A stretch of DNA of 11,459 nt from an uncultured Pseudomonadota bacterium (GCA_938004375.1 CALKWH010000430.1:1-11459), one strand, 5' to 3'. Shown: positions 1 to 7,945, counted from the stretch's first letter. Made by a program: numbers and translations. Notes: generated by a model not told the origin, from the letters alone.

Positions 1-46
1 ACCACCGAGATCTACACTCTTTCCCTACACGACGCTCTTCCGATCT
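1..46 (+). other. Illumina universal (P5-side) adapter, not genomic
   Basis: These bases match the Illumina universal adapter from its thirteenth base to its CGATCT 3' end. Genomic sequence begins at about 47. The reverse complement of the same adapter closes the contig at 11416-11459. The adapter was left in the reads and assembled; it should be trimmed before any annotation or database search. Confidence 0.97.
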
Positions 47-2544
47 GTCTCGAGTTCCTCGGTCAGGCGCTGCTCCAGGCGCCGCTCGCTGTCGATCTTC
101 TGCGTCCAGCCCTCGAGGGCGACGCGGGCGTTCTGCACCTGCTCCTGCAGGCCGTCGACGCGGGCCACCAGCTCGCGCAGGCGGGCCAGCTCCTTGTCCA
201 GGTGCTCGCGGCGGGCGCGGGTGCGGCGCTCGAGCTCGGGATCCACGGCCACGCGGGGCGCCTCTGCGGGCGGGGCCAGCCGGGCGATGGCCTTCTCGCG
301 GTCGGCCATGACGTGTTCCAGGGTGCCCAACTGCGCGCGCAGTTGATTCTCGGCGATGACCTCGGCCTGGTGGCGGGCCTGGGCGTCGCGCAAAAGGGCG
401 CGGCGCTCCTGCAGGCGGGCGGTGGCGTTGGCGACCCGGTCCCGGGCGGCGGCCACCGCGGTGACGAGCCCGGCCTTCAGTTCAGCGGCCTCGCGGGCCT
501 CGGGCTCGAGCCGCTCCTTGTCCATGCGCAGCTTGAACGCGCCCTGGGCGTTGCGGCGGTGCAGCCACACCTCGCCGGTGCCGGTGACCAGCACGGTGTC
601 CGAGATGATGAAGCCGCCGTCGTCGGGGACCAGGTGCAGGTGGTCCAGCGCCTCCTCGAGGGAGGGGGCGAACCACCAGCGGGCGATCCATCGGGCGAAG
701 CGGCCGTCGAGCACGCGCACGCGCTCCGAGAGCGGGACCCAGCCCGGCGGCAGTTCGGGGGCGGGGGCCTCGGCCTCGGCCTGGGGCAGCATGAGCGCGA
801 CGTCGGCGCAGTCGCTCTCGCGGGCCAGGCGCAGCAGGTCCGGCAGGTGCTCGGTGCCCGACAACCGGAAGGCGTGGGCGGCCCGCGCCAGGATCAACTC
901 CAGCGGCGCCACCGCGCTCTCGTCGGGGGCGAAGGCGTCCAAGAGCGGGCCCTCGACCCAGGCCACGCGCTGGGCCTTCTCCAGGGCCGTCCACAGGCGC
1001 CGGGCGCTCTCGTCGGCGTCCTGGTGGTGGGCGATGACGTCGCGCAGGTAGGTCAGTTTGCCGGTGAGCTCGGAGTCGCGCTGCTCGGCGGCCATCAGGT
1101 CGTTCTGCAGCTTGCGGCCGGCCTCGGTCTCGCGGGCGATCTCGGCCTCGAGGGCCTTCAATTCGCCCTCGAGCTCGCGGTATCGGGTCTCGGCGGCCTC
1201 GCGCTCGGTCACGCGGGCCTCGAGCTGGGGGGCGAGCTGGGCCTGGCGCTCGCGCATGGCGGCCAGCTCGGCCACGAAGGCGGTGCGGCGGGCCTCGTTC
1301 TCGACGCGCTGGCGGGCCTCGCTCTCGGCCATGGCGCCGGCGGCGGCCACCTGCTTCTCGAGGGCGAGCACTTCGTTGCGCACGTCCTGCACGCGGGCCT
1401 CGAGGTCCAGGCGGGCGTTGCGCGCGGTCTTGTACTCCTGGTCCAGGCCGGCGAGCTCCTCGCTCTTGATGGCGGCCACCGAGGCCAGGTGCTGGCGCTT
1501 CTCGGCGCTCTGGTCGACCAGGGCCTGGGTGGACTCGAGCTTCGCCTGGGCCTCGGCGCGGCGCGCGCGGGCGGCGGTGATGGTCTTCTCGAGGGTGCCG
1601 GCCTGGTTCTCGGACACGCGCACCGAGCCGTCGAGGGCGGCGTGGGCCTTCTCGAGCTCGATCTGCGCGACCACGGCCTCCTGGTAGGCGGTCTCGGCCT
1701 CGGCCTGCTGCAGGCGCAGCCCCTCGGAGCCGGTGCGCACGGTCTCGAGCTCGGTCGCGAGCAGGTCCAGGCGCCCGGCGTTGGCGGCGATCAACTCGCG
1801 CACGCGGCGGATCTGGACGTCGAGCTCGCGGCCCTGGTGCACGGCGCGCCAGCGGTCGAGCACGAACAGCCGCCCTTCGAGCACCTGGTAGCGCTCGGCG
1901 ACGGCCTTCTGGCGCTCGAGCTGCTTCAGGCGCGTCCCCAGCTCCCGCACGATGTCGCCGATGCGCTCGAGGTGCCGGCGGCTCTCCTCCAGGCGCTTCT
2001 CGCTCTCCTTGCGGCGGGTGCGGTAGCGGCTGATCTGGGCGGCCTCCTCGAAGAGCATGCGGCGCTCGTCCGGGCGCGCGGCGATGAGGTAGGCGATCTT
2101 GCCCTGCTCGATGATGGCGTACGAGCGCGAGCCCAGGCCGGTGCCCGAGAACACGTCCACGATGTCCTTCAGGCGGCACGGCATGTTCATCAGGCGGTAC
2201 TCGGAGGCGCCGTCGCGGTGCAGCACGCGGGACACGCGGATCTCGGGGTAGTTCAGATACGCCACCGGCGGCGGGCTGCGGTCGTCCTGCTCGAACACCA
2301 GGGTGACCTCGGCCAGGCCCGCGGGGGCGCGGTGCTGGGAGCCCGAGAAGATGACGTCCTCCATGCTGCGGCCGCGCAGGCTGCGGGCGGACTGCTCGCC
2401 GAGCACCCAGCGGATGGCGTCGACCACGTTGCTCTTGCCGCAGCCGTTGGGCCCCACGATGGCGTTGAGGCCGTCGGGCAGGTCCAGCACCGTGCGCGTC
2501 GCGAAGCTCTTGAAGCCGTTGATCTCGAGTCGGGCCAATCTCAT
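47..2544 (-). CDS. smc: Chromosome segregation protein SMC, 3'-truncated by contig end
   Basis: SMC is the ATPase core of the bacterial condensin that compacts and segregates the chromosome, normally with ScpA and ScpB. The protein starts MRLARLEINGFKSF. A Walker A motif GPNGCGKS lies at residues 31-38, and the Q-loop region is SYAIIEQGK at about 141-149. A long Glu/Arg/Ala-rich coiled coil covers about 160-510, the hinge about 525-665 (VAWVEGPLLDAF to WLHRR), and the return coil starts at about 670. The family is usually 1,150-1,200 residues; only about 832 genomic residues are present. The C-terminal head with the LSGGE signature and Walker B is lost off the contig. Read straight on, the frame continues into adapter and ends with the false residues DRKSVV at a stop at 25-27. 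The start at 2544 fits the conserved N-terminus, and GGGGA lies just upstream. No scpA or scpB is visible. Confidence 0.95.
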
Positions 2545-2626
2545 AAAAGCAGTCCCCGTTCAAACGCCGCAACCTAACAGATATGGGAGCGATTTCCAAC
2601 CCCCCCCGTTTCGCGTCACGGACCCC

Positions 2627-2656
2627 TTGAATTCCCATCGGAATTGTGCGTAATTC
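2627..2656 (+). promoter_or_regulatory. Candidate promoter with inverted repeat ahead of the 2696 gene
   Basis: A TTGAAT hexamer (2627-2632) is followed after 18 bases by TAATTC (2651-2656), a plausible but non-consensus -35/-10 pair for the lipoprotein starting at 2696. An inverted repeat AATTCC-CATC-GGAATT (2630-2645) lies across the -35 and spacer and could be an operator. The gap between the divergent smc and lipoprotein genes is 2545-2695, so promoters for both should lie in it. No convincing smc promoter was recognised. Confidence 0.25.
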
Positions 2657-2695
2657 GGCCGGTCCGCGTTTTTTCCATCCGAAGGAGGATGTTCC

Positions 2696-3079
2696 ATGAA
2701 AAAATTATTCATCGCTTTTATTTTGTTATTGGCCTTTGCCGTGGTCGGCTGCGACGACGAGAAGAAGAAGGCCGTCGACCTGGGGGTGGGCGCCCAGTGC
2801 GCCGAGACCGCGCAGTGCGACGAGGAGACCCAGGAGTGCCTGCTGGACTTCAAGGGCGGCTACTGCGGCGTGAAGGACTGCACCGGCGACGTCGACTGCC
2901 CCGAGGGCTCGCGCTGCGTGGCCCACGACGACGGCGTGAACTACTGCTTCCTCGTGTGCGTGGACAAGGCCGACTGCAACGTCTCCCGCGACCTCGACAA
3001 CGAGGCCAACTGCTCCTCGTCCATCGACTTCGTCGACGAGCCCCAGGACGCCAAGGCCTGCGTCCCCCCCTCCAACTAA
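2696..3079 (+). CDS. Small cysteine-rich lipoprotein
   Basis: This is a 127-residue predicted lipoprotein of unknown function. Its signal peptide is short and typical: Lys-Lys at 2-3, a hydrophobic core, and lipobox VVGC with the lipidated Cys at 19. Signal peptidase II should cleave it and anchor it in the envelope. The mature part is acidic and holds 12 more cysteines, an even number that suits about six disulfides. They sit in short CxxDxDCPEGSRC-like loops similar to the EGF-like or Cys-rich stretches of myxobacterial surface proteins. The start is secure: AAGGAGG (2682-2688) lies 7 bases before the ATG. The stop TAA overlaps the stop of the convergent gene, leaving no room for a separate terminator. 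It is a confident gene, but no named domain is claimed. Confidence 0.85.
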   Translation: MKKLFIAFILLLAFAVVGCDDEKKKAVDLGVGAQCAETAQCDEETQECLLDFKGGYCGVKDCTGDVDCPEGSRCVAHDDGVNYCFLVCVDKADCNVSRDLDNEANCSSSIDFVDEPQDAKACVPPSN

Positions 3080-4473
3080 TCCACGTCGAAGAAGATCGGG
3101 GCGGTGACCGCCACCTGAAAGGGCGCCTCGTCGTCCTGCAGGTCCACCAGCGTCGCCCGCAGGAAGAACCAGGCGTCCTCGCGCACGTCCACCACGGGGA
3201 ACCACACGAAGCGGCGGGCGCCCGGGGGCGGCTCGACGGCGGCGGCCACGCGCCCGCCGGCGGTGACCAGCTCGAGCCGCGCGATGGGCTCGTCGTCGGC
3301 CGCCCGCGCCAGGAACTCGACGGGGCCCGGCGCGGTCAGGCGCACGGTGTCACCCATCCAGGCGTCGCCGCAGCGAAAAGCCAGCTCCAGGCCGGGGTCG
3401 TCGGTGGAGTAGACGCGGCGGGCGCGCAGGGCGCCGAGGAGGTCGTCGGCGGTGAGCGCGGGCGCCCAGAAGACCGTACGGTGGGGCACCGCGCTGGGGC
3501 CGGAGTTGTCCAGGCTCGCGGTGGGGGCCACGCGCCAGCCCTGGTCCAGCGCCTGGAGGTAGTAGGGCTGGTAGTGGTTCGAGGCGTTGCCCCACGAGCG
3601 GTTGGCGGTCTCGATCGCGACCAGGGCCTCGCCGTCCCCGGGCAGAAAGGCGAAGTCGTCGAAGGCGTCGGGCTCGCGGCCGGGGTGGTTGAACATGGCG
3701 ATGCCGCCCTGGGGGACCAGCCAGTCGGTGACGAAGAGCGACCAGTCGTCGGGGTCCGTGGCGGCGGTGTAGTCGGCGGTGTCGAACACGCACAGGTGGC
3801 CGGCGCTGGGGTGGGACCACTCGAAGCCGCGGATGACCGCGAACACGCCGGGCTCGGTGGCCGTCAGCGCGACCTGGCGCCACAGTTCCCAGTCGTCGGC
3901 CGTCAGGTGGGTCGAATGGTCGGTGAGCGCCACGAAGTCCAGGCCGGCGTCGTCGCGGGCCCAGGCCAGGGCCTCGGCGACCGAGTCGGCGTCGGTGAGG
4001 CCGTAGTGGTTGTGCAGGTGGCCGAAGTACGGGCGCCAGCCGCCGGCGAGGTCCTCGACGTGCACGGTGACGGTGGCGCGGGCGTAGCCGCCGGCGGCGT
4101 CGAACGCCGTGAGGCCCAGGGTGCGCAGGCCGGCCTCGGGGAACACGACGGGGCCGGGCGAGGCCGTGCGGTCCGGCAGCGGCGCGCCGTCGAGATCCCA
4201 GCGCAGGGCGTACGGCGGCCGGCCGCCCGCGACGGCGCCGGCCACCTGCAGCGCGCGCCCCTCGCCCACCCGCGCGCCGGCCGACGGTTCGAGGAGCTCC
4301 ACCCGCAGCGGCCCGTCGAGCGGCGCCTCGCAGCCGCCGGCGCCGCACAGTTCCGAGGCCCGGAAGTCCGAGCGTCCGCCGCACCCCGCTGTCGCCGCGA
4401 GGAGACATAGGGCCAGGAGGATGAGCGCCGCGGTCGGCCGACGCGCGGGGGACTGCCCCGTACGGGACGACAT
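3076..4473 (-). CDS. Secreted lipoprotein with PHP-type metal-dependent phosphoesterase domain
   Basis: Residue numbers count from the first in-frame ATG, at 4536. Lipobox ATAGC puts the lipidated Cys at 52. The start chosen here is the third ATG (4473, residue 22), because it gives a normal 30-residue signal. ATGs at 4503 and 4536 are also open, and none has a clear ribosome site. Residues 78-160 look like an Ig/PKD-like beta domain (RPPYALRWDLDG, TVTVHVED). The PHP-type domain follows: GHLHNH at 172-177 and TDHS at 205-208 are the usual metal-binding motifs, with further histidines at FNHP (284) and PHR (352). The C-terminus, about 385-486, looks like another beta-sandwich. PHP proteins hydrolyse phosphoester bonds using two or three metal ions; here the enzyme should act outside the cytoplasm. 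The substrate is unknown. It is convergent with the Cys-rich lipoprotein and divergent from the 4608 gene. Confidence 0.85.
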   Translation of the reverse strand: MSSRTGQSPARRPTAALILLALCLLAATAGCGGRSDFRASELCGAGGCEAPLDGPLRVELLEPSAGARVGEGRALQVAGAVAGGRPPYALRWDLDGAPLPDRTASPGPVVFPEAGLRTLGLTAFDAAGGYARATVTVHVEDLAGGWRPYFGHLHNHYGLTDADSVAEALAWARDDAGLDFVALTDHSTHLTADDWELWRQVALTATEPGVFAVIRGFEWSHPSAGHLCVFDTADYTAATDPDDWSLFVTDWLVPQGGIAMFNHPGREPDAFDDFAFLPGDGEALVAIETANRSWGNASNHYQPYYLQALDQGWRVAPTASLDNSGPSAVPHRTVFWAPALTADDLLGALRARRVYSTDDPGLELAFRCGDAWMGDTVRLTAPGPVEFLARAADDEPIARLELVTAGGRVAAAVEPPPGARRFVWFPVVDVREDAWFFLRATLVDLQDDEAPFQVAVTAPIFFDVD

Positions 4474-4607
4474 CGTGGGAAGGGGGGCTGGAGGAGTTGT
4501 CATGGCAGGGAAGGGGCCCGGGCAGTCCGCAGGCATTCGCAGTCTAGTGGAAACGCGCGGGCGATTCCACGATTATTCCCGGGTGGCGCGCGTCGCCCGG
4601 TTGCGGT

Positions 4608-5750
4608 ATGACGGAGGACATGAGCGGATTCGGTATGAGATGGCAAATCACGCGAGGCGGCCCCCACGGGGGGGCGTGGGCGGTCCTGGTTACGCTGGTC
4701 GGCCTCGTGGGGGCCTCCGGGCTGGCCGGCTGCGGTCGGGGCGAGGCGGGGCCCGACGAACCGCCGGCCTTCCTCGAGGCCGTGCGCGCGGCGCAGGATC
4801 TCGAGGTCCCCGTGCGCCTGCACCTGATGACCGTGTCCGCCGCGAAGCGGGACTACTTCGTGGCCGTGGCCGACTGCGACGAGCCCAAGGCCCTCGCCGC
4901 CCCCCAGGTGCGCGTCGCCTGCCGCCACCTGCTGCGGGCCTCGCAAGAGTACTACCGGGGGCGGGTCCGCGCGTACCTGGCCGGTCCCGCTGGCGGCGCA
5001 GGAGCGCGATCGTCGGGTGACGCGGCAGCGTCCGGCACCAGCGGCGCGCTCCACGACGTGTGGAACCTGATGGAGACGGCGCTCATGCTGGGGAAGGCCG
5101 AGCGCGAGGAGGCCCGCGGCCTGTTCGACCGGGTGGCCGCGCGGGACTACCCGGGCGCGCTCTCGTGGTGCGCGACCGTGCACGACCGGCTCCCCGGGAC
5201 CCTCGCCGGGCGCTGCACCGCGCTGCCGCAAAAGGCCCACGACGTCAACCGGAAGGCGGTGCTCGCGGCGCAGCAGGGTCCGCCGAAGGACCATTTCTCC
5301 ATATGCTACGAGTTGAAGCGCACGGCGGACCTGCTCGGCGGCGCGCACCCGGTCGAGGCCGCCCGCCTGTGCGCGGAGCTGGACCTGCGGGCCTACGTCG
5401 AAGCCGCGCTGCCGGCGGTGGAGCTCTACCTGGCCCAGAACAAGCCGAAGAACCTGGCGCTGGAGTGCATGCCGCCCTACATCGACAGCAAGTTCCGCCT
5501 CGACGAGATGACCTCGCCTTTTGCGAAGGCGCAGAAGGCGCGGCTCTTTCACGCCTGCTATTCGCGCCTGGGGGTGTTGGTGCTGGATTATCTCATCCCG
5601 CGCACCAAGGGCGAGTGCGAGTTCACCGTGCTCATGGTGTACCGGGCGGTGACGCGCTACGGCCTCACCGACCCCGAGCTCGCCGGCCGCATCGGCCTCG
5701 TCGAGAAGCCCTGCGCCCGCTCGGTCGAGCTGCACCGCGAATATCTGTGA
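4608..5750 (+). CDS. Predicted lipoprotein of unknown function
   Basis: This is a 380-residue protein I do not recognise. A hydrophobic stretch (AVLVTLVGLVGASGLAGC) ends in a good lipobox with Cys at 42, so it is probably exported and lipidated. A low-complexity Gly/Ala/Ser stretch (about 125-144) separates a short N-terminal part from a longer, mostly helical region with scattered cysteines (for example WCATVH, RLCAEL, HACYSR), possibly a helical-repeat or TPR-like fold. The start is uncertain. ATGs at 4608, 4620 and 4635 are all in frame. GGAGG lies only 2 bases before 4620, and 4635 gives the most usual signal length. The outermost is given. It is divergent from the PHP-type gene, with a short shared upstream region, and convergent with the next gene across a 9-base gap. 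Confidence 0.8.
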   Translation: MTEDMSGFGMRWQITRGGPHGGAWAVLVTLVGLVGASGLAGCGRGEAGPDEPPAFLEAVRAAQDLEVPVRLHLMTVSAAKRDYFVAVADCDEPKALAAPQVRVACRHLLRASQEYYRGRVRAYLAGPAGGAGARSSGDAAASGTSGALHDVWNLMETALMLGKAEREEARGLFDRVAARDYPGALSWCATVHDRLPGTLAGRCTALPQKAHDVNRKAVLAAQQGPPKDHFSICYELKRTADLLGGAHPVEAARLCAELDLRAYVEAALPAVELYLAQNKPKNLALECMPPYIDSKFRLDEMTSPFAKAQKARLFHACYSRLGVLVLDYLIPRTKGECEFTVLMVYRAVTRYGLTDPELAGRIGLVEKPCARSVELHREYL

Positions 5751-5759
5751 TGGGGAGGA

Positions 5760-6485
5760 TCAGGGGAAGGCCAGCTCGACGGTGAGATCGGCCCCGGCGA
5801 GCTCGAACTCCTTCTCGGCGCAGACCTCGGCGCCCGAGCCCCAGGCGTCGGCGGCCAGCTTGCCGTCCTTCACGCAGGGCGGGGCGGCGCAGGTGAGCTC
5901 GCCGTGCAGGCAGGTGCGCACGCGGTGCTTGCCGCGGGGGGCCGCCAGTTGGTCGTGACACAGGCACTCGGGGGTGGCCTTGCGGACCGCGTACTCCACG
6001 CCGGGCCACGAGAAGTCGAAGGCCTCGCCCGGCGCCAGCGCGGCCGGCCGATCGGGCTCGGTGTGGCAGCCCGGACCGCAGGAAGGGGCGCTGCCGTCGG
6101 CCGGGCACCGGGGCGTGCACGGCGGCATGAACAGGGTGGCGGGCTTCCACTCGGTGCCCTCGAGGCGCTCGAGGCGCACGGTGGTCAGGAAGTTGTTGAA
6201 CTTGGGCGGATACAGGGGGACCTTTCCGCCGTTGGTGACCTTGAAAGAGACGGTCAGTGGGGGTATGGGCGCCGGCTTGGGCGGCTCGGGGGTCATGTCG
6301 CCGGCCATGTCGGCGGTCATGTCGCCGGTCATGTCGGCGGTCATGTCGCCCGCGGCGGGCGCGGGGTCCTTGTCGCCGCCCTTCTGGCCGCACGCGCCGA
6401 GCGCCAGGCCGGCCATAAGGCCCAGTCCAATCAGCCGCCCCGTGATCCCGGTGTTCATCCAGTTTCTGCAAGTTTCGCGTTTCAT
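5760..6485 (-). CDS. Predicted lipoprotein with GDMT/ADMT tetrapeptide repeat
   Basis: This is a 241-residue predicted lipoprotein; the function is not recognised. The signal peptide ends in lipobox LGAC with the lipidated Cys at 32. A flexible linker follows: an acidic five-fold tetrapeptide repeat GDMT/ADMT (46-65), then a Pro-rich segment PEPPKPAPIPP. The folded part (about 77-241) starts LTVSFKVTNGGKVPLY, which suggests an Ig-like beta-sandwich. It has many cysteines (PPCTPRCP, CGPGCH, CLCHD, CLHGELTCAAPPC) likely paired in disulfides. The start is strong: AGGAGGA (minus strand of 6489-6495) lies 3 bases before the ATG. It sits 69 bases downstream of the co-oriented NNV-repeat lipoprotein, so the two may be co-transcribed. 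Confidence 0.85.
   Translation of the reverse strand: MKRETCRNWMNTGITGRLIGLGLMAGLALGACGQKGGDKDPAPAAGDMTADMTGDMTADMAGDMTPEPPKPAPIPPLTVSFKVTNGGKVPLYPPKFNNFLTTVRLERLEGTEWKPATLFMPPCTPRCPADGSAPSCGPGCHTEPDRPAALAPGEAFDFSWPGVEYAVRKATPECLCHDQLAAPRGKHRVRTCLHGELTCAAPPCVKDGKLAADAWGSGAEVCAEKEFELAGADLTVELAFP
6292..6351 (-). repeat. Five tandem 12-base units coding GDMT/ADMT
   Basis: Five head-to-tail 12-base units of the form GTCATGTCGCCG / GTCATGTCGGCG (plus strand) lie in frame and code the tetrapeptide repeat just after the lipidated Cys of the 5760-6485 lipoprotein. Alternate units differ at one position (GDMT against ADMT), suggesting the array grew as a 24-base double unit. Copy number may vary by slippage. 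Confidence 0.9.
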
Positions 6486-6554
6486 GGGTCCTCCTGCCCC
6501 GCGGGCGTCCGAATTTATCGCAGCCGGAGGAGGGCGTCCAGCGAGGAAATTTCC

Positions 6555-7493
6555 CTATTCGAGCCAGCCGCCGCCCACGAGGACGATCCACTCCGCGGTG
6601 AGCGGATCCACCGGGTCGGTGGTGCGGGCGTAGCGCAGGACCGTGGTGTGGAAGACGTAGCCGCCGTGCCAGATCGCCGCGAACACCGCGGTGCGCTCCA
6701 CCCGCGCCACGGCCGCGTCGACCAGGGCCGGCTCCAGGGCGGCGGCGCCGTCGGTGAGGTCGAAGCCCCTGGCGCGGGGCGTGCCGCCGCTGGGGGGGCA
6801 GCCGTCGGCCAGGTCGTCGGGGTCGCGCCAGGCCGCGGGCCAGGTGAAATCCCCCGCGCCGCCGGCCTCCTGGCCGCCGGCTTCCCAGGTGCCCCCGAAG
6901 GTGGTCAGGCCGTTCTCGGCGTTGACGAAGGCGGCCGCGCCGTCGGCCAGGAACAGCCAGCCGTCGCCGGGATCGTCGGGGTTCACCAGGGTCGCGCCCG
7001 GGTCGATCCCGGTGTCCACCGTGGCGCGCTGCCGGGCGCCCGCCTCGTCGAGGCCCCCATAACCGCCGCAGAACACCGCGTAGCCGAGGACCTCGAGGGT
7101 CTCGTGGTCGAGGCGCACGGCCACCGCGCAGGCCCCGATGGTCTCGTACAACTCCGTGGTGAGGGTCGCCGTGGCCGTGGCGCAGGCCTCGGATTGCCCC
7201 GTGCAGTCATGGTAGTTGAAGAGACAGTACTCGGTGCACCCGAGGGTCCCGCCCTCGAAGCCGAAGTCGGCGCAGGTTTTACCGCCCAGCGCGGTCAGAT
7301 CGCACTCCTCGTCCCCGCCGATCAGGGCGTCGCCGCAGAGCGCGTTGTTGAGGTTGTTGAGGTTGTTGACGTTGTTGACGTTGTTGACGTTGTTGACGTT
7401 GTTGACGTTGTTGACGTTGTTCGCGTCGCCGCCGTCGTCGCACGCGAAGAGCGCCCAGGTCACGAGGCACGCCGCCAGGATGGTCCGTTTCAT
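6555..7493 (-). CDS. Lipoprotein with NNV repeat linker and Cys-rich myxobacterial-type domain
   Basis: This is a 312-residue predicted lipoprotein. The signal peptide ends in lipobox LFAC with the lipidated Cys at 18. An Asn-rich linker follows (about 25-50): six VNN and two LNN units that hold the folded part away from the membrane. Residues 53-97 match the Cys-rich repeat common in Myxococcota surface proteins: CGD, then GGDEECD, LGGKTCADFGFEGGTLGC and the final cysteines. The cysteines are at 53, 64, 74, 86, 90 and 97, likely three disulfides. Residues 100-312 are Gly/Ala/Asp-rich and not recognised. The start is strong: GGAGGTG (minus strand of 7498-7504) lies 4 bases before the ATG. It is the upstream member of a possible two-gene unit with 5760-6485, and divergent from the 7672 gene. 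The exact role is unknown. Confidence 0.88.
   Translation of the reverse strand: MKRTILAACLVTWALFACDDGGDANNVNNVNNVNNVNNVNNVNNLNNLNNALCGDALIGGDEECDLTALGGKTCADFGFEGGTLGCTEYCLFNYHDCTGQSEACATATATLTTELYETIGACAVAVRLDHETLEVLGYAVFCGGYGGLDEAGARQRATVDTGIDPGATLVNPDDPGDGWLFLADGAAAFVNAENGLTTFGGTWEAGGQEAGGAGDFTWPAAWRDPDDLADGCPPSGGTPRARGFDLTDGAAALEPALVDAAVARVERTAVFAAIWHGGYVFHTTVLRYARTTDPVDPLTAEWIVLVGGGWLE
7344..7415 (-). repeat. Eight tandem 9-base units coding VNN/LNN
   Basis: Eight head-to-tail 9-base units (plus strand GTTGTTGAC six times, GTTGTTGAG twice) code the Val/Leu-Asn-Asn linker of the 6555-7493 lipoprotein. A degenerate ninth unit (GTTGTTCGC) follows at 7416-7424. Units of the same type are base-for-base identical, so the array is young or kept uniform, and copy number may change by slippage without shifting the frame. 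Confidence 0.95.
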
Positions 7494-7567
7494 GGTTCAC
7501 CTCCGGAGGCGAGCATAGCACCAATCCCGGCAGAGGTCCGTCGTCGTGTTTGGGGCGTCGATTATTC

Positions 7568-7597
7568 TTGACAGCTGCGTCCGTCTGTGGAGATTTT
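7568..7597 (+). promoter_or_regulatory. Possible promoter for the 7672 membrane-protein gene
   Basis: The gap 7494-7671 separates divergent genes. It contains a perfect -35-like TTGACA (7568-7573), but 17 bases downstream there is only a poor -10 (AGATTT, 7591-7596). It is offered as a candidate only. No convincing promoter for the minus-strand lipoprotein gene was found in the same gap, nor any RNA gene. Confidence 0.25.
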
Positions 7598-7671
7598 CCC
7601 CCCTGGCGACCGGGTCCCGCGCCCCTGCGCCCCGGCTGCCGCACAACATCTTTTTCGTAGGAGATATCAAA

Positions 7672-7893
7672 ATGCCTTGGGTCTTTTTCGCCATCCTCGC
7701 CGTCTACGGGCTTCTGAGCATCGTGTTCGCCTTCATCGAGCCGCCGGAGACCATCTCCCGCATGTTCAAGGTGCCATCGATCTTCGTCTTCCTGCCGGAC
7801 CGGTACGTGATGCCGGCGGGCCGGATCTTCGTGGGGATCTGCTGCTTCGTCGCCGTGGGCGTGCTCTACGTCAAGCTGGCCGCCGTACTGTAA
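7672..7893 (+). CDS. Small two-helix membrane protein
   Basis: This is a 73-residue hydrophobic protein with two predicted membrane helices, about residues 3-22 (WVFFAILAVYGLLSIVFAF) and 50-70 (GRIFVGICCFVAVGVLYVKL). A short loop PPETISRMFKVPSIFVFLPDRYVMPAG, carrying several positive residues, joins them. The start at 7672 is chosen because TAGGAG (7658-7663) is well spaced before it. The frame is open further upstream to 7546, but the extension has no membrane character and reads through the likely promoter. No family is recognised. It lies just before the AT-rich operator region of hipBA and could read toward it; no terminator is visible between them. Confidence 0.75.
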   Translation: MPWVFFAILAVYGLLSIVFAFIEPPETISRMFKVPSIFVFLPDRYVMPAGRIFVGICCFVAVGVLYVKLAAVL

Positions 7894-7907
7894 CCTCGGA
7901 TATTAAC

Positions 7908-7923
7908 TCTTCAAAATTGAAGA
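7908..7923. promoter_or_regulatory. Palindrome 1, putative HipB operator
   Basis: This is a perfect inverted repeat TCTTCA-AAAT-TGAAGA. It has the same core and the same 4-base centre length as palindrome 2, whose centre lies 40 bases downstream. Paired palindromes upstream of hipBA are the classical binding sites through which HipB, alone or with HipA, represses its own operon. HipB binding here is inferred from position and symmetry only. Confidence 0.65.
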
Positions 7924-7945
7924 AAAAATGATAAATATGGGAAAA

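Noticed and set aside
202..2577. Very long plus-strand open frame opposite smc, and other long frames opposite or alongside real genes
   Set aside because: High GC leaves few stop codons, and the translations are Gly/Ala/Leu- or Arg/Pro-rich with no domain, whereas smc on the other strand has clear motifs.
7344..7415. CRISPR-like repeat array
   Set aside because: Units are 9 bases, contiguous without spacers, and code an in-frame linker; no cas genes are present.
7546..7671. N-terminal extension of the small membrane protein from an ATG at 7546
   Set aside because: A well-spaced ribosome site precedes 7672, and the extension has no matching character and overlaps the candidate promoter.
7908..7930. 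Intrinsic terminator after the small membrane protein gene
   Set aside because: The hairpin is followed by A residues, not T, on the plus strand, and no T-tract follows on the minus strand in the right direction. The matching palindrome 40 bases on favours an operator pair.
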